Made by a program: the position numbers and the translations under genes. Below are positions 11,616 to 26,337 of a stretch of 64,000 nt of DNA, one piece after another. How positions within the stretch are numbered: the stretch's first letter is position 1; every line of letters starts with the position of its first letter. The notes under the pieces are model-generated. The model saw nothing but the letters and a program-made list of their open reading frames with translations, ran no database searches and had not been told where the DNA came from. Source of the DNA: Tetrahymena elliotti 4EA (Eukaryota > Ciliophora > Oligohymenophorea > Hymenostomatida > Tetrahymenidae); contig JH720347.1 of the NCBI GenBank assembly GCA_000231825.2, positions 463,302 to 527,301 of the forward strand, given 5' to 3'.

Positions 11616-13835
11616 TCACTTTCCATTTTTTATTAAATTTATTATGTTTTGTCTTTTTTTTAGATTTGCTTACACAAATTCTAAAAATGCTGATTCTGCA
11701 GTTTAATTAAAAGCTGATGTAGATTCCCATCCACTACATTACTTATCATCTTCCTAAATTGTGTTTTCTTTATATTAGCCACTCTTTTATGTTTATCTCG
11801 TTTATAAATCTTTTTTTGCTGGCCTTCTGAAGTTTATGTGGTTAGAATTTGGATTAAGATTCACTCCACTCGATTTTAATATCTAATTTTACACATCATT
11901 AATCTATGGTTTCTCAGAATCTTTACTAGCTAAAATAGATTGCTAGTATTCGTTTTAGTAATTTTACAGTTGTTAAACTTCATCTTAGATGCAATTATTA
12001 TGCTTGCAGCTGCATTATCGTCCAGGAGAACATGTTTCGTTTTAAAATATTTTTTGTACTTCAACTTCTCTTACTTAGGCTTTTGGGTTTTTATTCAGAC
12101 TATTAATATGAATGAATTAATGAGAAGAAAGATTAGGCTCTGAAAAATCTTTCCAACACTAGAAGCTACTTGAATTCTATGATTATTATTATTCTTATTT
12201 TTAGGGAGAAAGATTGCTTCCTTTTAAAACTAAATAATGATTTCCTTATTTCTTTTATTATTTAAGAGTTCTTATTATTTTTTCTATATTAACTTCTCCA
12301 AGGCGGTGCCTCAGAGACTAACCTTATACTTAAATATCTTATATCTATTTGATTTAATTAATAGTATCTGATGATTTGTTTTAAAGCTTACTTAAAATTT
12401 TTTAACTATTTTTTATTTACTTAAAAAAGTTACCATCTTAATTATTTTAATATTTAATTTCATTTTCTTTGCAGTTATTTTATTTTTCAAATGAAATTTC
12501 TTCTTAATTATGTGGAAACTTAACAAGCGATTTATCATTCTATCTAGCCTTATGAATTTAATTCAATATTATTTTAAAAATTTTATTAGATTTTAGCTTC
12601 TCTTGTTACTCTTCTTGGTTGTTTTAACTTTAATCAATTTCATTAAAAGTTAAATTTGAAAGTGAACTATTGTAATTTTGGCTTGTGTGGTGAGCATTTG
12701 ATAGAGATATATTTTTAGCTTAATTTTATTTGTTTGGCCTAAATTCGCAAGAACGCGTTCTGATAGAATATTAGCTTTTAGCTTAATTTCCAAATTAGGG
12801 TAGTTTCTTATTAGTGATAGTGGCATTATTTTCTTAATTCAAATAATTATTTTTCTACAAGCTAGAATGATTTTCTATGCTTGAACTAAACTACAATTAA
12901 TCTATTTTTTTTCCAGTCATACACATTTTTTCATCTTATTTGCTGTCATATCTCCAAGCTGATATAAATATACCACTTTTGTCATCAGATAACCTTTTAA
13001 AAAACATTTTATAAAAAATTTAGATTACTCTTAATTTTTGAAGAATAATCAAAAAGTGTAAATTAAAAATATCACAAAATCTAAATGCCTTTCAAATAAT
13101 ATTTAAAATAAATTAATTTTACTAATTTTTGTCAGATGACTGAAGGTTCCTAGAGTTTTTCCTATTTATTTTACCAGATGATGTTTTTATCTGTCTTTAG
13201 AAAGGACTTTAATCTATTATTGGTGATTCATTTATTTATATTTCATCTTAATCTGTTTTGACAGAATATCCCCAATCTTCTGCTTCAGGAATAAAGCTTG
13301 ATCTTAGTTAATATGAATTTTATATTCTACTAGATCCTTCTGTTTTGAGGGTATATCTTGTATGATCAGAAGAACTAAAATTATAATCAGTTTTATCATC
13401 TATGGATGACTTTTAATTTAAATTTTCATCATAGAATAGTGAGTTATTTTATTATTAATGTTAATGGCTCTCCACTTTAGATGGTAAAAAATCGCTTAAT
13501 TCAATCAATTATTTTTGCCTAAACATCTAGTTTATCTTCATTATTTACTTTGACTTCTAAATAAATCTTATTATTGGTCTTTACCCTAAGGATTTTATTG
13601 GATAACTTTAGGTAGAGGGAATTATTGGATGAATTTATTTCTAAGGAGTAGTTTTTAATTAGAATTCACTTTTAATAGAGCTATCATTAAAAGTGTAATT
13701 AGGCTCATGAGCAATCTCTTGAGATTTATTTTGCCTTTTACTCTACTTAATATGATTTTTTAAGAGAGATATACTAGCAGCTACTTTTGCAACTTTACTA
13801 GAGACAGGTGTTTAATATAATTTATTGTCAGTCAT
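11616..13835 (-). CDS. Q/N/S-rich hypothetical protein with compact Cys motif
   Basis: Exons 13123-13835 and 11616-12975 (147-nt intron) give 690 residues. The protein is dominated by Gln, Asn, Ser and Lys with few hydrophobic runs, so it is largely disordered. Near residues 553-566 a lone cysteine cluster, CSPGRQCSCKHNNC (C-x5-C-x-C-x4-C), could bind a metal; it faintly recalls half of a tesmin/CXC unit but no second half follows. Many Gln codons are TAA/TAG. Read on the plus strand, this gene produces a false hydrophobic frame at 11665-12143. The last 20 codons may instead be intron, because GTGTAAGC near 11672 resembles a donor, so the C-terminus is provisional. No family recognised. Confidence 0.75.
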
Positions 13836-14882
13836 ATTTAATAAATTTATTAATTTATATAATTATGTTAGCAAATAAATACTTTTGTTAATTAAAAAGT
13901 CTTTTTTTACAAAAGCGAAGATCTAAGATACTGAAACTCTTTAGTAATTTGATTAAGCCAATATCACGCATTGAATTGTTAATTAAATTTGTTATTTACT
14001 TAAATTCGTGATTGGCAATAAATCTCAAAATTAAACTTACATTCAGTAGACATTAAAACCATCCGAATGTTTCTTTTATTTCTCAAAATTTTAATCCTTT
14101 ACAATTAATTTAAATTATTTTCTCAAAAGTAATTTATATTTTTAAAACATTATTTAAAAAAATATTTAATCAAATTCAAAATTCAACCAATTTTTTTCAA
14201 AGTTAAGCTAATTTAACCTATTTAATTTACATTTTTGACAAAAAGCCTAATTTAAATTTTATAATTCTCTAATTATTTGCTAAACATAATTTAAAGAGAG
14301 AACTCCAATTTACTAAATATCTTAAATTAAAATACTTAAGAATTGTTAATTTGGGGGGAGGGGGGTCATTCTGTCAGTCTAATTACCAAGTACTCATGAG
14401 TCAAACATTTTGTCTATTAAATGACTCAAAAACTAGTCCCACAGAATGACCCCCCCCCCCCCCCCCGTTAATTTAAAATAATTATATTTCCTACAAAGTG
14501 TTAAAAGTTAGAAAGAATTTAGATATGAGTTTAATTGGATATTTTTATTAATCTTAATATAGATTTATTATTTTTTTTTGTTAAGATTTTTTAAATTACT
14601 TACATGAAAATTTAAAAAATTAAATTTTAATTAAAGAAATGTTTCAAGGATTAAATTTAAATAAGCTTTTAAATTATAAATTAGTCTTTCAAAATTTTTT
14701 AAATAAAAATATAATTACAAATAAGTTGAAGAGTTTTAAAGGATAAAGGAACATATTTTTGACATCTATTTACAAATATAAAATTGATGCTTGCTTCATT
14801 ATATAATATTAAAATTTAATATTTTTATTGAAATATATTTTCTCAATTTTTAGGAATACAAATTAATTCATTCTTTCTAATT
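13836..14882. other. Intergenic with a G/C-tract foldback
   Basis: This lies between the start of the Q/N-rich gene and the stop of the ankyrin/IQ gene, both minus strand. It is A+T-rich and non-coding except for the conspicuous G/C-rich inverted repeat at 14353-14466. Confidence 0.55.
14353..14466. repeat. Foldback element with G-tract and C-tract arms
   Basis: The left arm is two runs of six G split by one A, followed by TCATTCTGT. The right arm is ACAGAATGA followed by 16 further C (17 C in a row in all, 14450-14466). The 9-bp inner arms are perfect complements. The 66-nt spacer holds a perfect palindrome ACTCATGAGT, and the two orientations of a TGAGTCA/TGACTCA heptamer about 25 nt apart. 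Such long G/C runs occur nowhere else in the window. It resembles a small inverted-repeat element or a structured RNA; no coding potential. Confidence 0.7.
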
Positions 14883-17800
14883 TCACTAACTAAAAGCAGG
14901 ATTAATATTTAAAATTTATTATCTTGCACTATTATTAGTTTGTTTACCAAAATGTGTTTCTGGTGAGAATTCTAACTTTACTATAAATGGAGATTATTAA
15001 TTTATTTTAAAAGAACTTTATCTATAATCTTTTCTTTATGGTGTATGCTCAAAAAATGAATCTCTATATTGGTCTTTTTAAAAATTAGTTTGCATTCCTT
15101 GCTCAATAATTAGTGCCTTTTCAAAATTCTAACTCTCTCTCTAAGACATAAATTAGTTATTATCTATTGTATCTCTGTAAGGAGAATTTTAATCTGAGAG
15201 ATTGTTCTTCTTGGCTATTGCTTCTTCTAAACCATATTTTTACAAAGTATCCATTTAAGCATAACCTAAAGGAGTAAAACCTTTCAGATTTTTAATGTTT
15301 AAATCAGCTCCATAGTCTAATAAAAGGAATATCATATTAATATCATTTAGCTTAAAAGCCATATGCATAGGAGTATTCAATTTATGACACTACTAGTTCA
15401 AATTAGCTCCTTTCTCTAATAAAAATCTTAAAGAATTATTTATAATAAAAGTATTGTAAATTTCTAAATTATTTTACTTTGCAATGACACAGTTTCCATT
15501 TTTGACAGCATAATACAGAGCAGTATTTTTCTTTTTATCAGTCATTAATACTTCTCCTTTATCATAATTTAAACCAGTTTGTTTGATTTTATAAAAATTA
15601 TCCTCCCTAACATACTAAATTAGTCTCTCTGCTCTGCCTTGAGTCTGTCTTTATTTTCTAATATTATTGTGATAATTTTGTTCAAGTTTATTAATATTAT
15701 TCTTTAAGTCTGAGTGAACCTTCATAAAAGGTTCAAATTAATTTTCTAATTTTTTAAAATAATATTAAAAATGAATAGAAATTTAATTAAAAAAATTACT
15801 TTTAATTTGATTGAGATTTCCGAAATTTGAAAATTTATTTAAAGAATTTTATCTTGGCGTTTAAAAGCCTATTCTTTTAGTTAAAGGTGAAAAGCTTCTT
15901 GGATAATATTGCTAGCTCGTTTATGTTGAATATTCTTTACTTTAATCTAACATTAACTTATCCATTCTTTCATTTTTTTATTTGACATATACTTTTTCCT
16001 TGTAAATATTTTGAGCAAGTTTCATTCTAAAAAAGCTTTAGATTTTCAATATTTAAGGCAAATGCTTTTTTTCATTTATTTCTTACTTGAATTTAGCAGC
16101 TGGTCCTCCTGAATAAAATTTTGCAAATTTTAATTTATTCTAAAGCTTTTCATCTAATTTTTTTATACGAAGCTTTTCTTTAGCATCCTGTTTTTGTCGA
16201 TTTTTTTTGTTTTCATTCTAATTTTCAATTAAATTTTTTGCAGTTTTAGGTGTAGCTTCTTCATCTATTTTAATAAAAATAATTACCTATTATTTTAGTT
16301 TATAAAAAATTGATTACCAAGAATAATCTTTGAGGGAGGGTGATAATTATAGTATTTCATTATTCTATCTATAGATTTGGGATGAGTTAATTGATGGACT
16401 TTCTATTTTTAGTTTATCAAAGCATCTTAAGGGTTTATTGTTTCTAATGATGAGTTGGCAAACTCTACTGAAAACATATTTGAAGCTTGAGTTTTTTAAA
16501 TTTATATAGGTTGTTTTTCTAAAATTGAATCTTCACTAAATTTTTGAGCATTTTACTCTTTTTAGAAATTAGTTTTTTCAAGATAATTTAGAACAGTTGC
16601 ATACATTTTACTCTTTTTTTTATGTATTTCTAAATTTTTAAGGAATTCTTAATACTCTTGATCTTTTTTCCTCTTTTCATCATATTAAGATCTTGTGTAT
16701 TCGTTTTTATGACTTAAAAATGTTTCTCTATGATTGTATAATATATTTTTAACAGTATTGTATGATTTTAGAATATTTTCAGCTAAAATTAGCTCAAAGG
16801 TTTTTATGATGTCATTTTTTTCTAATATTTCTATCGCTTCTTTCATGAAATTTTTGTCAATAAATTTATTTAATAACTAATTTGTAGCAGCTAGAAATTC
16901 CATTTATTCTTCCAATAAAGCTTCTCCTTTCTAATACCTTTTCATGAGATTCTTTTTTATGAAACAAGAAAATAATTTATATTTATATCATTTGAACATA
17001 AAATTTACTTCTCTATTTATATCTTGAACGTTTGTATTTTTTAAGATGAGCCTCATGAATTCATATGTAGTTAATTCACTAAAATTGTTTGACTTTACAC
17101 TTTAAAAATTTCTCTGTTGTAATTAATTTCTCTTTTTCACGAATATATCCTCTGTTTCCTTTTATATTGATAAAGAATTTTTAAATTAAAAGCATCATAT
17201 ATATTTACTTGATTCCAGTAGTAATTGTCATATAATACTCTCTTCTATCTATCTAGATATTCTTATTTGCTTAACCCTTAAATCATATTATCTCTAAGCC
17301 ATCTGTACTCAGCTTCTTATTGTTACTCTGAAATAGATTATCCATGCTTCAAGCAATTGTCAATCTATTCTTAAAGTTTTACAACTTAGAACGATTTAAT
17401 ATTCTTTAAACCTTTATTTTCACTCTGTTTTTATGCAATATATTAATTTAGCGATGAGTTGTAAGTCTATCTTAGAGTTTCTGGATTAAATTTGCCTTTT
17501 AAATCATTCATAGACTATGATCTCACTTCCTACTTAGTTTATCCCTAACTTTAAAAATGTTCAAATATTACTAATAAGTAATATTTTTTTAAAAAAGAAT
17601 AAATACTCTTATTTGATTTTTTCATATAGCTTTTAAAGTGGCTTTTAATGGCTTTCAGCGTTTTCTAGCTTAGAATTAAGGGCATCACTTATAATTTTAT
17701 CGTTGACAGAACTTGACTATTTATTTTTTTCAATTTTATTAATTTAGATAAAAAGCAATTTATTGCTGAACTCATCAATAACATAAGAATCTCTCCTTTC

Positions 17801-19824
17801 AAAATTATTGGGATTGTTAATTTCATTATTTTTATTTTATGCTTCTAACTTAATCTGAGTTTGACCTCTTTTTCTTGTAAATAAATTCTAATTTTCATCA
17901 GTCTACTTAGATGAAAGATTATTATCATTGTTGTTGTCATTTTTATTTGTCGTTTCTTGAAGTATTTTTTATTAAAATTGAGAAGTATTAGTATCAATAA
18001 ATTAATCTGTGTTTTAATTATTTACAGAATTAATTATTAAGCTAGATTAGTCGTCATTAAAGTCATTAGCATTTTATTCTTCCAATTATCCTTCGTTTTA
18101 TTTATTGTTTTATTCATGTTTTTTTGTTAAAATTTTATCAAGTAAAAAATTTTGATTGTAAAAATTATTTATTTTCATAACAACCATTCTTTTCAAATTA
18201 TTTTCTAGCTCACTATAAAAAGTGTTTATTTTTAACCATTTAAACTAATCCTTTTATTCCCTTTCTCTTTTTTTATCTTCTTCTACTTTTGATTTAAATT
18301 AGCTTTCAAATTTTTATGTTTCTTTGTTACGAGCTTCATTTTTTGTTTACCATTATAAGTACTGCTCTTTAAGTTAAGAAAGAATTTAATTAATTACATA
18401 ATCTCTTTTGTCCTATTATTTTCTTATTAAGTCAAGAGCTCTTCTATTTATCCCAAAGGCCTATAAAAATCTATTTGATTAAATAAAATATTAGCTAAGA
18501 TCCATTGAAAAAAAGAAAAAAATTACTTCTAAGTAATATCTTGATTTTCTGATTCTTTTTTGTCTCTATTCTAAATTAATAGCAGTGATGCAATAGCAAA
18601 ATTAGCTAAATCCTATCCAATTAATTAGCAAATTTTATTCTGTTTCCTTATTTGTTCTTTATACTGCAGTAATTCTGTGTAAGCTGAACTTTATTAGGTT
18701 TGAGCAGCTGAGATTGTTTAATTTTATTGTGATTAAATATTCTCATTAAAAGTAGCTGTGTTCCTTTATTAATAATGAAGATTTTCTAAAATCCTTGCTG
18801 TCAATTTTCTACTACTAGTTCTTGCTCTTGGAGCTGGACTTATAGTCTCTTTGTTAAGGATAGTATTACCTCTCTATTTTTCTCTTACAATTTTTATTGT
18901 ACTCTTTTATTAATTGGCCGAACCAATAACTGAATAAGATTTTTATCTCTCCAAGATTGCTTGATTAACTTGTGGATTATTAGCATCCTCCTTATGCTGA
19001 AATGTGAAGTTTGAATTTAAATTGCTATTTTATAATTTTTAAGGAGTTTAATCTCCATTTCTAAGTATTAGTGAAGAGAAATTAGATAAAGAAACCTATC
19101 TTGAAATAGATTATAATTATTTTTAGCTCTATAAAGGAGAAGAGAATATTTCTGTAGATGCGATAGCAGAATCCAAATCAATAATACTATTTTGTAATTT
19201 TTAGTTGGATTAACCCTAGATTGTTAATATAGAAAAATCCTGCTATGATTTTTGTTTTTAAATATTTTGTTGCTTCAAATCAACGTTTTTATTATTTGAT
19301 TAGATATCTTGCAAAGGATTTATATTTTACTAAAAAGTTAACATTTTTTTATTTTTTCTTTAAAAATTATCACTTGTTTAGCTGATATCCATCATACTAC
19401 TATTATTCTAGCCTAATTTATTATAAAATGCATATGGCTAATTATTTTATTTATCTTCACCTGTAGATAATTAATCAGATTTTATGATAGTTGTATTTCT
19501 AGTTCTAATTACATTTAATGGAGTATCTCCTAATTATCTAGTGTTTGATAACCTTTCCACAAGAGCTATTTTTGATTCGCAGTTATTCAAAAAGAAAGTT
19601 TTTAGGTCTTGTAATTGCTAAATACTTTATGCTTATTGACTTAACGTAGGTCCTTTACTTTTTAAAATACTTTTTAGCAGAGAAACTTGGGCAAAATTTG
19701 TTTATTTATGGGTCTAATTTCTAAAATTTTCTGAAAATTATTCAAATTTTTATTCTATTTCCTAAAGGTTGTCATACTCAAAAGATTTTTCAAGTTTTTT
19801 TAACTAAGATTTACTTTTCCTCAT
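14883..19824 (-). CDS. Large Q/N-rich protein with IQ-like segment and C-terminal ankyrin repeats
   Basis: Eight exons: 18527-19824, 17607-18470, 17209-17548, 17009-17158, 16318-16951, 15800-16264, 15478-15745 and 14883-15426. All introns are 50-58 nt and phases agree throughout, giving about 1,520 residues. The first 700 residues are Gln/Asn/Ser-rich and low-complexity. The middle is charged and helical, and has an IQ-like segment (IQSFFRMKLAQNIYKEKV) at about 16000. The C-terminal third carries two to three ankyrin repeats, seen in NTALYYAVKNGN, AKFLLEKGANLN and MIFLLLDYGADLNIKN. The sixth intron carries no TGA problem, but the fourth removes an in-frame TGA at about 16990, which supports the model. 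It is probably a scaffold that binds calmodulin (IQ) and partner proteins (ankyrin). The exact role is unknown. Confidence 0.85.
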
Positions 19825-20998
19825 TTTAAATAACAGCAGTCGTTCTCAAATTAATATTTGTCCTTAAATTTAATTGTAGATGATTTTTAATAATTTGCTT
19901 TTTTCTAAGATATTAATACTAAAAATTTCTATTAAACTATATAAAAATCAATGGTCGAAAGATTAAAATCTAAATTATATTTTTTATTTTTAGAATAAGT
20001 ATAATTGATTGATTAGATATCACTCTATCCATTAGTTTTAAAAATGTTAATTTGTAGATATCTAAAGCTATAAATAAGTAAGTAAAAACCTTCACTTATT
20101 AATTAATTAATATATTAATATAAATTTATTTTAACTGGAAAGTTTTTCTTCAAAAAATTTAATTCTAAATTATTTAGATTGAAATATTTGATTTTGTTAG
20201 TTTATGATTTAAGTTGATGGATATTTTTAGATAAATTAATTTTAATCAGATTAAAATATAAATTATTAATAAAAGCACTTTTAAAAATTATTAATTTATA
20301 AATTAACTTATTTAGCTGTTTTTATTTCTTAACTTTTGTAATTACTTTTATTCAAATTTAGCAAGGAATAAATTATTAAAATTATCAATTAAAATAAGCT
20401 AATATTTTTGATTTAAAGAAACTACTTTGGTTTTTCAAACTTTTTTCAAAAATTGCAAATAAATGTATGATACAACAATAGCTTTCAAAATATACAGTAG
20501 AATACCTTTCATCTGTATGTAATAAATATTATCCAAGATTTTTTTGTGATTTTTCACTTCCAATACTTATTATTTTGGACAAAATTTCCTGTCCCATCAG
20601 TTCCAAACATAGACAGATTATACTGAATATAGTATATTTGTGCTTTTTTAAAGTTAGTTAAAAATATTTTTATTTTTTTGTCATAAATAAAATCTCTTGT
20701 TTAAAATTTATTAAAATTAAAAAAAACACAAAATATTTTAACTTAAAAATTCTTACATATGACATAATTTGATTTTGTACTTTTCCAGAATTTTTAAATT
20801 TAGTAGAAGTTTACATTTGTGAATGTAAAATAATAGCTTAATGAATATCCCAGAATATTTATTTTGTCTAAAACAAGGAGAGAATTTGCTTTAAAAAAAA
20901 GAAAAGTTGGATATCATATCAAATTTTTATAAAATATTTAATAATTTTATAGATTTAACAAAATTAATAAACTAGGGTTTTAAGAAATTTTATTTTAA
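19825..20998. other. Intergenic, A+T-rich
   Basis: This is the shared upstream region of the divergent ankyrin/IQ gene (minus) and the RCHY1-like gene (plus). No coding frame or clear repeat was seen. Confidence 0.5.
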
Positions 20999-21790
20999 AT
21001 GGATTTAAATATTAATTAACCTTGCAAGCATTATGAAAGAGGATGCATCATCCTTGCACCATGTTGCAATATATGGTACCCATGTAGGCTTTGCCATAAT
21101 GAAAAGTACACTGGTCCTAAGGGAATTTGTAGTGTAGAAACATTAGATAGATATTCTATAAGCAGAATTAAATGTTTGAGTTGTGGATTAGAGCAAAAAC
21201 CATAATCGATTTGTGAAAATCCAGAATGCAAACATGTGTTGGGGGAATATTTCTGTGAAATTTGTAAATTATTCAACAACAATAAATCTAAGAAAATGTA
21301 CCATTGCGATAAATGTAAAATGTGTAGAATGGGTGCAAAGGAAGATAATTTTCATTGTGATGTTTGTGATATATGTATGAGTAAATCATTAGAAAATAAC
21401 CATAAATGCATTGAAAGAAAAACTGAATAAGATTGCCCAATTTGTTTGGAGAATTTGAAAATCTCTACCAAACCATGGTTTTAATTATAAAGATGCGGAC
21501 ATTGTATTCATACAAAATGCTTTGAAGATTATCAAATTAAATCTCATAATGCTAATTGCCCTTACTGTGGTATGAGTATTTATTTACAATCCGAAGAAAT
21601 AAAATAGAGAATATAATAAGAAATAGATTTAATTTATTCTACAATGGATCCTAAAATAAAAGAAGAGCTATCAGGCAAAACATCAATTCTATGTAACGAA
21701 TGCAACAAAAAATCCTATGATGTTGATTTTAATATAATAGCTATTAAATGTCCTCATTGCAATTGCTTTAATACAAAAGAAATTAAATGA
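20999..21790 (+). CDS. RCHY1: RCHY1/PIRH2-type RING E3 ubiquitin ligase
   Basis: An intronless 263-residue frame, close to the usual length of PIRH2 (about 260). Domain order matches the family. The CHY zinc finger (about residues 8-75) shows CKHYERGC, CCNIWYPCRLCHNE and CLSCGLEQ. The CTCHY finger (about 80-140) has repeated CxxC pairs such as YHCDKCKMCRMG and FHCDVCDIC. The RING-H2 (about 145-190) shows CPICLENL, CGHCIHTKCFEDY and CPYCG. A C-terminal zinc ribbon has CNECNKKS and CPHCNC. Almost every zinc-ligand Cys and His of the family is in place, so it should be an active E3 ligase. In animals PIRH2 ubiquitinates p53 and other targets; the ciliate substrate is unknown. It sits between unrelated genes. 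Confidence 0.95.
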
Positions 21791-23153
21791 TGTTTCCTTA
21801 TATTCTTAATTAATTTGTCTCTCTCTTTCTTTCTAAAATATTTATCAAATTAACTTGTATTTTGTAAATATATAAATTTATATATATTTTGATTTTATGT
21901 CTTTTCATTTGTTTGATAGTTAGTTAGTCTAGCTAAATCTCTCTATTACACTTAAAATCTAATATTTCGAATCTCACACAATAAATAAATATCTTTCGTA
22001 AAACATATATCTATTTAATTTACTCTTTAAAATTAAAAATTATCTTCATTTTTTTGCTAAAAAGTATAGGTTAAGCAAAAATTTTATGAGAAGTTTACCT
22101 AAAGATATCATTCTATAAGTATCTCAGATGAGATTTTAGCAAATAGATAAAAAAAAAGAAAGTATTTCTTTTGCTTGGAGAATTAAAAAAATATGAGAAA
22201 TTCAATTAAATACTTTTAGAAAAGTCTTTTCTTTTTTCTGACTTCTAAGATGATAGACTTATTTCCTTATTTAATTTTTCTGATTTTTTCAATTTCTTAG
22301 AGTCAATTAATCTTTTTATCTTTACGTATTTTTTAATTATAAAACCCAAAAATAGATTTTGCTGTCGTCACATAAACTGGAGTTTTATGAAATTTTTAAT
22401 TTATTTTTTGATGATTTAAATTATCATCTACAATTTAGCTGTTTTGATTGATTCAAAACAAATGAATCTAAACAATCTGTAAGGAAATAAAAGCTAAAAC
22501 TCCATATACTCCTATTACAAATGATATTGAAATTGAGAGAATTTTGATGAAATCTACTTTATTAGGAATTTTAGTTAGTAAACCAAACAATATTGGAAAA
22601 TTTATTCTTAAAAATCCACTCCTGTTAATATTTATCCATAATCTTTTTTTGAGAGAAGAATTGAGTTGGATTTACTAGAGTACTTATTTTGAAAATAGGA
22701 TCAATTTTTTTATTTGAATATCTATCTATCTTATTTGGCTCAGGCTGTATAAATTTCGATTAGTTAATTTTAAATTTAATCAAAATATGAAGAAATAAAT
22801 GATAGAAAGACGAAATTTAGCTCTCTCCGTTGCTTCTTCTATTTTCATGGTAATATTAATTATTTTGATTCCCCACTGAATTTCAAATTCTGTATTAAAT
22901 TTCTGCCAATTTACGAATGAATATTAATAATTTTTTTAATCAAAATAAAATAACTTGCCTCTTCACTCAACTACTCAAAAAGGAAAATTTCATATTTTTT
23001 AATTAATATTTTCCAAGCATTCAATATTAACAAATTCTATACCTCTTAAAAATTTTGAGGCTCTTTTGCTTGAAATAATCTAAAAATTATACAACATACT
23101 TCTCAGTAATCTGAAGAGAATACACACTTTTAGGGAAAAATATCATATAAAAA
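21791..23153. other. Intergenic with a possible membrane-protein relic
   Basis: Mostly A+T-rich non-coding DNA upstream of CDPK B. On the minus strand at 22453-22660 a short hydrophobic frame is visible and is listed separately; around it other minus-strand stretches look faintly coding but change frame. Confidence 0.4.
22453..22660 (-). pseudogene. Possible fragment of a multi-pass membrane protein
   Basis: A minus-strand frame ending at TGA 22453-22455 encodes a strongly hydrophobic stretch with two likely membrane segments, FPILFGLLTKI and ISISFVIGVYGVLAFISL, separated by a charged turn. Upstream on the same strand a different frame reads plausibly (MKIEEATERAKFRL near 22840, DPIFKISTLVNPTQFF near 22700), but no intron pair joins the pieces. 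This may be a decayed gene, a gene whose introns I could not resolve, or chance in A+T-rich DNA. Confidence 0.25.
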
Positions 23154-24941
<1,788 letters not shown>

Positions 24942-26337
24942 GCTTTTTTAAAAATATGTATAAAAAAATAGTAAAGTAAATTCTTAACAAATTAATTTTC
25001 TTATTTATCAACCCAATAACCAATCAATAAGCTTCATTAATAATAATATTGAATTATTCTCATAGGAGTTTATTTCTCTCAATTAATTCCTAACTCAATC
25101 ACTATCAATGATGATAATAATAATAACATTAAGATATTTTAGATGAACAGAAAATGTGCATCAAATAAAAGCTATATTAATATTCTAAAAAAAAGAAACA
25201 AAAATAATTTATTAATTTATTTATTTATAAATGAAAGGTAATAATACCAAAAAAAATTTCAATAATTTACTTTTGTTAATTTATTTATTTTCTTTATATA
25301 TTATATCAACTATCAAAAAGTAATTTATTAGATTTTGTATTTCAATTTACTTAGTCATTTCAAATAATTAATTTATTATTATAATTGAGTTGATCTTCAA
25401 ATATTAATACAAAAGAAATATTTATTAATAGTTTATAATTTATTTATTTTTTAAGTTTAGATTTTATTGCTTAAATTTTGTGATTTTATTACTGCTATTA
25501 TTGAATCACTCTGATAAATAAATACAATTAATATAATTAATGATATAAAAAAATAAAACAAGCAAACTAAAAAATCAAATATTATTAATTAGTTTTTCTG
25601 AACAAAGACGAATTTATCTAATTTATTATATTTTATATTAAATACTATCCAATAATCTAAAAATACTCAAATTGTATATTTTATTTTAATTGATTTTAAT
25701 GCTTCTTGTTAACAATCAATATTTAAATCAAGATAAAGAAAGAATAAAAATTAATTTTAAAAAAGCTGACCTTATTTTCTCATTTACCAAGTATAATATC
25801 TACAAAATTTTAGAAAAATTATGAAAAAATTAATTTTAGAAAACTTGGCATACACATCATTCCAACAATTTACAAGTTTATTTTCATATATTTGCAAATG
25901 AAAAATATTTTGAAAAATAAAAATTAAGCTTGAAAGAAAGTACATTTAGTAAGAGAGATTTATTTTGATTTGTTAAATTTACTCAATAAAGATAATTTAT
26001 TTGAATAGCAAAAAATTTATATTTTCACCAAAAAAATCTAAAAATAGTATAAATATAGAGTAAATGCTATTCATCAAAAACATATGATTTTCTTTTGAGG
26101 ATCTTATCTATTTGAAATCAAAATTATAATAAGCTAATTTGAGGTTTTTTAAAAAGAGATATTTATAGTTTTTAGTTTTTTTTTATTTTTCTTAATTAAT
26201 AATAAAGCTAAGCGATAAATTATTATTTTCAAAATCAATAAAAGAAGTTTATTTTTAATAAGTAAGTAGAAGAATATTAAACAAAAAAACAAACAAATTT
26301 TGACAGATAAATATAACTTTAATTCATTTTTAACACT
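24942..26337. other. Intergenic between CDPK B and C
   Basis: A+T-rich, with a short ATG/ATA/ATT triplet run near 25105-25130. No coding frame was seen. The tandem layout of the two kinases suggests that this region contains the C promoter. Confidence 0.5.

Noticed and set aside
11665..12143. Plus-strand hydrophobic frame resembling a Yip1-type membrane protein, with a frame change at 11940
   Set aside because: It is the antisense of the minus-strand Q/N-rich gene, which is open without TGA over the whole stretch. The complement of TAA/CAA Gln codons reads as Leu, which produces false hydrophobic frames.
16980..16995. In-frame TGA suggesting recoding or a pseudogene in the ankyrin/IQ gene
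   Set aside because: The TGA lies within a 57-nt GT-AG intron (16952-17008) whose removal keeps the frame.
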